Notes under the pieces: generated by a model | The model's database searches: none | Told to the model about the DNA's origin: nothing | The model's input: only the letters and a program-made list of their open reading frames with translations | Translations under genes and position numbers: made by a program | Source: Prevotella sp. UBA6429 | GTDB taxonomy: Bacteria; Bacteroidota; Bacteroidia; Bacteroidales; Bacteroidaceae | Length of the DNA: 5,350 nucleotides | NCBI GenBank assembly: GCA_002437285.1 | Contig: DJOV01000070.1 | Location: forward strand, 1-5,350 | Direction: 5' to 3' | Shown: positions 1 to 5,350 of the stretch, piece by piece | How the letters are laid out: each line of letters starts with the position of its first letter | Position numbering within the stretch: the first letter of the stretch is position 1

Positions 1-1
1 G

Positions 2-1285
2 CTATACCTCATCATCGACGAATATGACAATTTCACCAATGTGGTTCTCAACGAGCATGGCGAGAAGGTGTACCATGCCATCACGCATGCGGACGGCTTC
101 TATCGCGACGTGTTCAAGAAGTTCAAGGGCAACTTCGAGCGCATCTTCATGATGGGCGTCAGTCCCGTCACGCTGGACGACGTGACGAGCGGGTACAATG
201 TGGGTTGGAACATCTCCGTCAAGCCCGAGTTCGACGAGATGCTGGGCTTCTCCACCAAGGACGTTGTCGAGATGTTCACCTACTACAAGTCAGTGGGCAG
301 CCTCCCCGCCGACAGCGACGTGGAAGCGATCGTTGCGGACATGAAGCCGTGGTATGACAACTATTGCTTTGCCAAGGAAGCACTCAACAAGGACGTTCGG
401 ATGTTCAATTGCGACATGGTGCTCTATTACCTCCGCAACTACATGGACTACGGCCATGCTCCTGAGCAGATGATCGACCCCAACACGCGGACCGACTACG
501 GTAAGATGAAGAAGCTCCTGCAGTTTGACAAGCTGGACGGCGAGCGGCGCGGCATCATCCACAAGATAGCGGAGGAGGGGCAGATCGTGGCCCAGCTGGA
601 ACCGCAGTTTTCCGCCTACCAGATACCCAAGGCTGAGATTTTCCCGAGCCTGCTGTTCTATTACGGCATGCTGACCATCAAGGGCACGCGCGGTTCGAAG
701 CTGATCCTGGGCATCCCCAACAACAACGTCCGCAAGCAATACTACGGCTACCTGGAAGAGGAGTACCAGGCCAAGTCGTATGTCGACACCAACAAGCTGA
801 CCGACTACTATTACGACATGGCTTATGACGGCGTTTGGGAGGAAGGGCTCCGCTTCATGGCCGATGCCTACGCCAAGGTGTCCTCAGTGCGCGACGGCAT
901 CGAGTCGGAGCGCAACCTGCAAGGCTTCTTCATGGCCTATCTCAACCTCAACGACTATTACATCACGGCGCCGGAGCTGGAGCTGAGCCACGGCTATTGC
1001 GACTTTTTCCTCTTGCCCGACCACACCCATTACGCCAGCCAGCACAGCTACATCCTCGAGCTCAAGGTGCTCTCGCGGAAGGAGTTCGACGAGGAGGTGA
1101 AGGGTTCCCTCGGCGAGGACGGCCAGCCCCTGACCCGCGCCGGGAAACAATGGCGCGAAGCCGTGGGGCAGATCCGCCGTTACGCCGCGGCCCCGAGGGT
1201 GGAGGCCCTGCGCCAAGGCACCACGCTCCACAAGATCATCATGCAGTTCAAGGGATGGGAGCTGGCCCGGATGGAGGAAGTGTGA
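2..1285 (+). CDS. AAA-ATPase-like / PD-(D/E)XK nuclease-like protein, 5'-truncated by window edge
   Basis: The frame is open from the first complete codon, so the GTG at 41 is internal and the true start lies upstream; 427 codons are visible. The first codons read LYLIIDEYDNF (2-34), a Walker B-like strand with the DE pair of the AAA-ATPase-like family (Pfam AAA-ATPase_like, PF09820). MGVSPVTLDDVTSGYN (152-199) follows, a signature of that family, then WYDNYCF (350-370), FPSLLFYYGMLTIKG (641-685) and LGIPNNNVR (707-733), which is typical of the junction to the C-terminal domain. That domain looks like PDDEXK_9 (formerly DUF1703): a possible helix glutamate (908-910), an Asp (1001-1003) in GYCDFF, ELK (1058-1066), and QIRRY (1169-1183). 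The D...ExK layout of a PD-(D/E)XK nuclease is therefore intact. Walker A and roughly a third of a typical protein are missing upstream. The family is abundant in Bacteroidetes; its cellular role is not established, and nuclease activity here is inferred. No frameshift or internal stop is seen. Confidence 0.9.
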   Translation, partial: LYLIIDEYDNFTNVVLNEHGEKVYHAITHADGFYRDVFKKFKGNFERIFMMGVSPVTLDDVTSGYNVGWNISVKPEFDEMLGFSTKDVVEMFTYYKSVGSLPADSDVEAIVADMKPWYDNYCFAKEALNKDVRMFNCDMVLYYLRNYMDYGHAPEQMIDPNTRTDYGKMKKLLQFDKLDGERRGIIHKIAEEGQIVAQLEPQFSAYQIPKAEIFPSLLFYYGMLTIKGTRGSKLILGIPNNNVRKQYYGYLEEEYQAKSYVDTNKLTDYYYDMAYDGVWEEGLRFMADAYAKVSSVRDGIESERNLQGFFMAYLNLNDYYITAPELELSHGYCDFFLLPDHTHYASQHSYILELKVLSRKEFDEEVKGSLGEDGQPLTRAGKQWREAVGQIRRYAAAPRVEALRQGTTLHKIIMQFKGWELARMEEV

Positions 1286-1292
1286 CACACCT

Positions 1293-1312
1293 GCCATCCC
1301 CATCTGGGTGGC
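1293..1312 (+). other. Hairpin just after the first gene's stop
   Basis: GCCATCC (1293-1299) pairs with GGGTGGC (1306-1312) over 7 bp, including one T-G wobble, with a 6-base loop. It begins 8 bases after the stop codon. No T-run follows, so it is not a classical intrinsic terminator. It could protect the 3' end of the upstream mRNA or act with a termination factor. A hairpin of this size could also occur by chance in GC-rich DNA. Confidence 0.3.
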
Positions 1313-1328
1313 CTGTCCGTAGGCTTGT

Positions 1329-1354
1329 GGATTGCCCCAATTGTTAAGCAATCC
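1329..1354. promoter_or_regulatory. Perfect 7-bp inverted repeat, operator-like
   Basis: GGATTGC (1329-1335) and GCAATCC (1348-1354) form a perfect inverted repeat around a 12-base centre that contains the palindrome CAATTG (1338-1343). It overlaps the possible -35 element and fills the spacer up to the possible -10 element at 1355. That is where a dimeric regulator could bind. It could instead fold as an RNA stem at the end of the upstream transcript, but only TATAATTTG follows, not a U tract. A regulatory role is inferred from position and symmetry. Confidence 0.4.
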
Positions 1355-1360
1355 TATAAT
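1332..1360 (+). promoter_or_regulatory. Possible promoter for the large gene (sigma70-like spacing)
   Basis: TTGCCC (1332-1337; 4 of 6 bases match TTGACA), a 17-base spacer and a perfect TATAAT (1355-1360) match the textbook sigma70 layout. The site lies in the AT-richer part of the gap and would give a leader of about 140 bases before the ATG at 1505. The Bacteroidetes housekeeping sigma prefers TTTG and TAnnTTTG; the nearest candidates here are imperfect: TATAATTTG (1355-1363), ATTCTTTG (1389-1396) and TAATTTTA (1397-1404). A promoter in 1330-1405 is likely because the gap separates two large genes, but which element is used cannot be decided from sequence. Confidence 0.4.
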
Positions 1361-1361
1361 T

Positions 1362-1375
1362 TGCATGAAAATGCA
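1362..1375 (+). other. Small hairpin with GAAA loop
   Basis: TGCAT (1362-1366), loop GAAA (1367-1370) and ATGCA (1371-1375) form a perfect 5-bp stem closed by a GNRA-type tetraloop. It lies right after the TATAAT box, so it would sit at or near the 5' end of the leader. It is short and may be fortuitous. Confidence 0.25.
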
Positions 1376-1414
1376 GTGCGTAACGATAATTCTTTGTAAT
1401 TTTACACATAAAAA

Positions 1415-1451
1415 GAGAACTGCCGCTCGTGGGGGCGAGGTGGCGGTTCTC
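1415..1451. terminator. Strong hairpin; intrinsic-terminator form only on the - strand
   Basis: GAGAACTGCCG (1415-1425) pairs with TGGCGGTTCTC (1441-1451) over 11 bp with two G-T wobbles. After a bulged G at 1440, CTCG (1426-1429) pairs with CGAG (1436-1439), leaving loop TGGGGG (1430-1435). It is the most stable structure visible in the gap. On the + strand the stem is preceded by AAAAA (1410-1414) and followed by CGGAAGG, so there is no U tract. Read on the - strand it is a GC-rich stem followed by TTTTTATG, the form of an intrinsic terminator. No convincing - strand gene lies here, so it would stop antisense transcription. Alternatively it is a structural element in the 5' leader of the large gene, ending 53 bases before the start codon, or a copy of an intergenic palindromic repeat. 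Confidence 0.5.
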
Positions 1452-1504
1452 CGGAAGGGCAAGCCCGCTGGCGGCATGTCCTCGCGCAAAACATCAACGC
1501 ACCT

Positions 1505-4500
1505 ATGTCTTTACAAGCCGAACCAATCCGTTACGAAGTGGGTGAGACCTATCTCTTCACCGTCCACACCCTGCATGATGACCTCTGTGATCTTGTCGAC
1601 CCGACAGGTCTGCACGTTTACCTCAAGCACACCGCTGGCCTCAACCTCACTCGCGGCCAGGTCCTCCATTGCCGTGTGACGGCGCTGGGCCAGTGCCGTC
1701 CCAAGGTGGAGCTTGGCGAGGAGGAAGTGCGCGCGGCCAAAGACAGTCGTGTGACCCCGGATGCGGCCGCCACCTTGCTCGACACGGTGCGCGGCGACTG
1801 GGACGGCGACGGCTTTGTCGACCTGCTCCTGATGAGCGAGGTGGAGGACAGCACCTTTGCCGCATCTTGTCGCCAATGGATCAAGCGCCTGATGGCCGAT
1901 TGTGTCGACCTGGGCACCGTCCGCCAGGCCGTGACCCGCTTCATGGAGGAGACCGACTTCCTCGGTCTCTGCAACGCCAATGAGCGCGACACCTACCAGT
2001 GGCGGCTGACGCAAGCCCTCGACACCCTCGACGCCTATGTGCACGCCCTCGAACTGCTTGATGACGAGCGTGCCCCGCAGTTTGTCGACCATTTGCTCGA
2101 CAAGCTCGACAAGACGGGCTACGTCTACCAGCCCGACGCCAACTTCCGCATCCTCTCCTGCCTCTTCCTGCTCGACCGCAGCCTGATGGAGAACAGCATC
2201 GGCCGCCTCTTTGACGTGGTGCGCCGCTGGCCGCTTGCCATCTGGACGCGCGCCCCCTTCAACGAGGCCCTGTTGCGCACGTTGCAACTCTACGTCGACG
2301 ACAACATCGACCGTGTAGACCGCGGCTCCGACAATGGCCGGCTGGTGCGCAATCTCATGCAGGCCCTCAGCATCTTGTTGCTGTTGGCTCCCGATACGGA
2401 CAGTGCAGGGCTTGATGAGCGCGTCATACTCTCGCGCCTGTGCGTCATCTCCACTTATATCGACAACTACAACAACAAGGGACTGCTCAATGTGGCGGTG
2501 CAGAGCCTGTTCGGCAGCAGTTTCTATCATCCCAAATACACCCTCGCCGAGACAGCCGGCGACCATGTGGCCTATGCGCTGAAGCGCAGTCCTGCCTCGG
2601 CTATCCCCTGGCCAGTGGGCACCAGCAACTGCTACCTTGACGGGCATGTGTGCCTGCGGGTGGACGGCGACGGCATCAGCGTCTCCACCGACGACCCGAA
2701 GGCCAAGACCGTGCTGCCCGACCAGCTCGGCCTGTGGGGTCACCTGCAGGTGCTGGCCGACCGCCGCGCCATGCCCTCGCTGTCGGGCGACATCACCGTG
2801 AAGGACAGCAAGCGTCTCTGGGAGGCCATCGAGCTGGAGCTCACCTCGGCCAACGCCCATCGCAAGGCCCATCTGGCCTCCTCATCCCAGGCGTCGGCCA
2901 AGGGCAGCCACAGTGTGGGCGACACGGTGACAATCAATGTGCTGCGCGTGGTGTCGGGCGTGGGTGACGAAGACATCCTCTACTGCGCCTTCGACGGTGA
3001 GAGTACGGAGAGTGGCTATCTCTTCCTCCACGACATCATCGGCTACCTCAAGCATGTGCCCGTGTGGATGTTTTCCGATTCCTACAACCGTCCGTTGTCG
3101 CTGAAGGCCACCATCATCGACAAGGAAACCGACGGCATGTTCCGCCTCTCGATGACCGCTCTGCTGAAGGACTTCGTGTGCAGCAACTACATGCCGGGCG
3201 ACACCGTGGTGTGCTCGCTGGGCATAGCGCGCCCCGCCACCTACGCCAAACCCTACGCACCCGCCATCAGCGAGTATGGCGAGAGCGTGAGCCTCACGGG
3301 CACGTTCGGCGAGGACCTGCAGCGCGGCGACCTGGTCAACGCTACCTATATCGGCACGGCCGAGGGCAGCTTCCAGTTGATGTGCCGCATCGAGAGCCGC
3401 GCCGACGGCGAGATGGAGGACCCCATGCGCCGTTTCCACAACCTGCTCCTCGACTACGCGGAGCCTGCGGAGCCGGTGACCAAGCCGCAGCCCGCTGCCG
3501 ACACACCTGCCCCGACGGCCGACATGGAGACCAGCGACCGGCTGCTCGACGCTGCCTACGTGAAGGAACTGATCCGTCTGCTCGACCGCATGGCGGCCAT
3601 CGATGCCGACTATGTGAGCTCCTACAACTATATAGCCTACGCCCGCGTGCTCTGCCTGATGCTGCCCGACGGCGAGGCGCACGCCGACTACTACCGTGGC
3701 CGCAAGCAGCTCATCGAAATGCTCTACGACTTTGCCGTGAACGACAAGGTGGACCCTGCCCAGCTCGATCGCCTGCAGAACGAGGAGGGCGAGCTCTTCG
3801 CCGATGACACGCCCCTGCGTGACAAGCTCCAGCAGCTGCGCATCATCAGCTACATGGGCTACCAGGCCCACGACGAGGAGCTGCAGCAGTTGCGCTCCGC
3901 CACACAGGGCCTGACGCGCGAGGTGGCCTCGCTGGCCGTGGCCTACAACATACTGCTCGAAAACAACATGGAGCCGCAGGCCAACGACATCCTCAACCGT
4001 GTCAAAAACGAGTTGAGGCTCAATGGCTACGAGTCGCACCTGAAGACCTATGGAGGCGGCATCGAGTCGCAGACCATCGAGTTTAAGACGTCCATCGTCT
4101 ATCCGCCCAACAACGACTCCTTCCCCGACATGGCGCGGCAGATGAAGACCATCCTCACCGTCATTGCCGCCTTCCTCAATGCTGACGGCGGAACGCTCTA
4201 CATCGGAGCCAACGACAGCGGTGCCGGGGTGGGCGTGTATGATGACCTCTGCTACAAGGAGTTTCATGGCGACAAGGACAAGTATCAGCGAACCGTGCTC
4301 GATGGCGTGGCGCTGACGTGGGGCAACAATGTGGCCTCCTATGTGAGCGTCTGCTGGGATACCGACAACACCAGCGGCAAGGATGTGCTCGTGGTGGGCG
4401 TGACGCCCTACCTGCCGGGTGTGGAGCTCGATGGCGCTTGGGTCTACCGCAACGGCAGTGGCAACCGCCATCTGACCAAGGCCGAGTTTGAAGAGTACAA

Positions 4501-5269
4501 CGCCCGCCGTCGCGAACGCCTGTCGGGTGCGTGCGCTCAGGCTGCTGAGCCTGCCGCGCCGGAGGCTCCGCTGCCGTTGTCGGTCCCGTCGCCGAAGGCC
4601 GACGCGCCAGCCCCACTGCCCGTACGGACCACCCCGTCGCCTGCGCCAGTCAGCGCGAAGCCCCGTCTGCAGACCAGCGCCTACCGCAAGAATGTGCTCG
4701 TCAGTTACGAGGAGGGCTTCCTTCCCTTTGAGGCTTGCCTGAAGTTTATGAAGGACGGCAAGTTCTGCAAGGTTACCGACTACGACTACGACGACACCCC
4801 CGAGCTGACGCTTCCCGTCTACGAGGAGGACCTGCGCGACCACTACCTGCTGCTCGGCTATGAGGACGGTACGGTGGGCAAGGTGCCCGTGCGCGAGCTG
4901 ATGAAGTTTGAGGACTATAAGACCTACAACCGCTACGCTGGCTCGCCGCTGCTCTTCGCCGCCATCGCCACCAATGCCGACGGCCTCGTCAGCGTGACCC
5001 GTGAGAGCAAGAGTGGTGAGCGCGTCATGGTGCGTGTCGACACCATCGGCCGTATCGACGAGTGTCGCCTGACCAACCGGGGCATGCGCCTGGCCAATGA
5101 GGGCATAGCCGAGCGGTCCTTGGGTTATGAGATTGTGCCTGCCGCCCTGTTGCCGCAGACCAGGAACATCCTCGACCGCGACGCCCGCACGCTGGGGCTG
5201 CCCCTGGCCACCATGTCCGACGATCTGCGCCGGGTGCTGCCCCTGCCTGCTTCGGGAGGCGAGTGGTGA
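1505..5269 (+). CDS. Large multidomain protein with Schlafen-type AlbA_2 domain and OB/S1-like modules
   Basis: A 1254-residue protein; ATG 1505 is the only ATG after the in-frame stop at 1409-1411. The leader before it (GCAAAACATCAACGCACCT) has no Shine-Dalgarno site, as is usual in Bacteroidetes. In order: residues 12-70, a beta-rich OB/S1-like module; 75-460, mostly helical, unrecognised, with DWDGDGFVD at 98-106; 471-550 and 564-632, two further OB/S1-like modules starting VGDTV and PGDTV; 653-675, a Pro/Ala linker; 676-850, helical and charged; 853-1000, an AlbA_2 (Schlafen) domain (PF04326-like) with ESQTIEFK (854-861), AAFLNADGGTLYIGANDSG (to 906) and VYRNGSGNRHLTKAEFE (980-996); 1007-1053, a second Pro/Ala linker; 1060-1254, an unrecognised C-terminal domain containing YEDGTVGKVPVREL. 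No signal peptide or membrane segment is evident, so it is probably cytoplasmic. AlbA_2 domains are linked to nucleic-acid binding, and to tRNA/rRNA cleavage in animal Schlafens; RNA binding or cleavage here is inferred. No AAA_4 module is recognisable after AlbA_2. The frame is intact and codon use matches the upstream gene. The AlbA_2 assignment is strong; the OB/S1 calls are tentative. Confidence 0.93.
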   Translation: MSLQAEPIRYEVGETYLFTVHTLHDDLCDLVDPTGLHVYLKHTAGLNLTRGQVLHCRVTALGQCRPKVELGEEEVRAAKDSRVTPDAAATLLDTVRGDWDGDGFVDLLLMSEVEDSTFAASCRQWIKRLMADCVDLGTVRQAVTRFMEETDFLGLCNANERDTYQWRLTQALDTLDAYVHALELLDDERAPQFVDHLLDKLDKTGYVYQPDANFRILSCLFLLDRSLMENSIGRLFDVVRRWPLAIWTRAPFNEALLRTLQLYVDDNIDRVDRGSDNGRLVRNLMQALSILLLLAPDTDSAGLDERVILSRLCVISTYIDNYNNKGLLNVAVQSLFGSSFYHPKYTLAETAGDHVAYALKRSPASAIPWPVGTSNCYLDGHVCLRVDGDGISVSTDDPKAKTVLPDQLGLWGHLQVLADRRAMPSLSGDITVKDSKRLWEAIELELTSANAHRKAHLASSSQASAKGSHSVGDTVTINVLRVVSGVGDEDILYCAFDGESTESGYLFLHDIIGYLKHVPVWMFSDSYNRPLSLKATIIDKETDGMFRLSMTALLKDFVCSNYMPGDTVVCSLGIARPATYAKPYAPAISEYGESVSLTGTFGEDLQRGDLVNATYIGTAEGSFQLMCRIESRADGEMEDPMRRFHNLLLDYAEPAEPVTKPQPAADTPAPTADMETSDRLLDAAYVKELIRLLDRMAAIDADYVSSYNYIAYARVLCLMLPDGEAHADYYRGRKQLIEMLYDFAVNDKVDPAQLDRLQNEEGELFADDTPLRDKLQQLRIISYMGYQAHDEELQQLRSATQGLTREVASLAVAYNILLENNMEPQANDILNRVKNELRLNGYESHLKTYGGGIESQTIEFKTSIVYPPNNDSFPDMARQMKTILTVIAAFLNADGGTLYIGANDSGAGVGVYDDLCYKEFHGDKDKYQRTVLDGVALTWGNNVASYVSVCWDTDNTSGKDVLVVGVTPYLPGVELDGAWVYRNGSGNRHLTKAEFEEYNARRRERLSGACAQAAEPAAPEAPLPLSVPSPKADAPAPLPVRTTPSPAPVSAKPRLQTSAYRKNVLVSYEEGFLPFEACLKFMKDGKFCKVTDYDYDDTPELTLPVYEEDLRDHYLLLGYEDGTVGKVPVRELMKFEDYKTYNRYAGSPLLFAAIATNADGLVSVTRESKSGERVMVRVDTIGRIDECRLTNRGMRLANEGIAERSLGYEIVPAALLPQTRNILDRDARTLGLPLATMSDDLRRVLPLPASGGEW

Positions 5270-5350
5270 ACCATGTCGCAGAATTACCTTTGTTGAGAAT
5301 TTTGGTGCAAAAGTTTGTCGCGGAGAGAGGATGAAATAGAACGCGAAAAT
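5270..5350. other. Non-coding tail after the large gene
   Basis: These 81 bases hold no supportable gene. The purine run GGAGAGAGG (5322-5330) precedes an ATG at 5331 that meets a TAG stop after one further codon, so it is not a gene start. TTTTG (5300-5304) and CAAAA (5308-5312) form a short inverted repeat with a 3-base loop. No intrinsic terminator with a GC-rich stem and T-run is seen after the large gene, so transcription may continue or end outside the window. Confidence 0.6.
5285..5292 (+). promoter_or_regulatory. Bacteroidetes-type -7 promoter box for a gene beyond the window
   Basis: TACCTTTG is a perfect TAnnTTTG, the -7 element recognised by the Bacteroidetes housekeeping sigma factor. 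It lies 15 bases after the stop of the large gene, where the sequence turns AT-rich. A matching -33 TTTG at the usual distance is not clear; GTGG at 5262-5265 is the nearest candidate at that spacing. It would drive a downstream gene whose start is outside the window. Confidence 0.5.

Noticed and set aside
41..43. GTG as the start of the first gene
   Set aside because: The frame is open upstream to the window edge and the Walker B-like LYLIIDEYDNF lies before it, so the GTG is internal.
1332..1679. A 115-codon + strand frame spanning the gap and the start of the large gene
   Set aside because: It starts at a TTG, runs through the promoter-like and hairpin region, overlaps 175 bases of the large gene in another frame, and its product matches nothing I recognise.
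2095..2112. Tandem 9-base repeat GCTCGACAA x2
   Set aside because: It encodes LDKLDK in a helical part of the protein and is explained by coding and codon preference.
1511..2872. A 453-codon open frame on the - strand
   Set aside because: Same antisense artefact; it is fully covered by the continuous + strand frame and has no family motif.
2882..4843. A 653-codon open frame on the - strand opposite the large gene
   Set aside because: Its composition (runs of Val, Gly, His, Gln, Leu) is typical of the complement of GC-rich coding DNA, it shows no recognisable domain, and the + strand frame here carries the AlbA_2 domain.
5331..5339. ATG AAA TAG after a purine-rich GGAGAGAGG
   Set aside because: A two-codon frame is not a supportable gene, and the spacing between GGAGG-like bases and the ATG is too short to be convincing.
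1..5350. CRISPR array, tRNA or rRNA gene, insertion sequence
   Set aside because: No regularly spaced repeats, no cloverleaf-like or rRNA-like segments, no transposase and no terminal inverted repeats with target duplications were seen.

Overview
The window is GC-rich and codes on the + strand only. It holds the 3' part of one gene, a 219-base structured gap, one very large intact gene, and a short AT-richer tail that probably leads to the next gene. A member of the Bacteroidales (Prevotella-like or a relative) is the best guess. The AAA-ATPase-like/PD-(D/E)XK family of the first gene is common there, neither the large gene nor its leader has a clear Shine-Dalgarno site, and a TAnnTTTG element typical of Bacteroidetes promoters lies near the right edge. 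The high GC content is above that of many Prevotella, so the genus is not assigned.

Layout. Bases 2-1285: the C-terminal 427 codons of an AAA-ATPase-like protein with a PD-(D/E)XK nuclease-like C-terminus; its N-terminus and Walker A lie upstream of the window. Bases 1286-1504: an intergenic region with four inverted repeats. One palindrome sits between TTGCCC and TATAAT, spaced like a promoter. The strongest hairpin has a U tract only when read on the - strand. Bases 1505-5269: a 1254-residue protein with an N-terminal beta-rich (OB/S1-like) module, a long helical region, two more such modules, a Pro/Ala linker, a second helical region, a Schlafen-type AlbA_2 domain, another Pro/Ala linker and an unrecognised C-terminal domain. 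Bases 5270-5350: non-coding, with a perfect TAnnTTTG box.

How they may work together: one gene carries a putative nuclease coupled to an ATPase, and the next carries an AlbA_2 domain whose acidic residues resemble the ribonuclease site of animal Schlafens, on a scaffold of probable nucleic-acid-binding modules. They look separately transcribed. A joint role in defence or RNA/DNA processing is a hypothesis resting on adjacency and domain content alone. The large protein is the most interesting object in the window.
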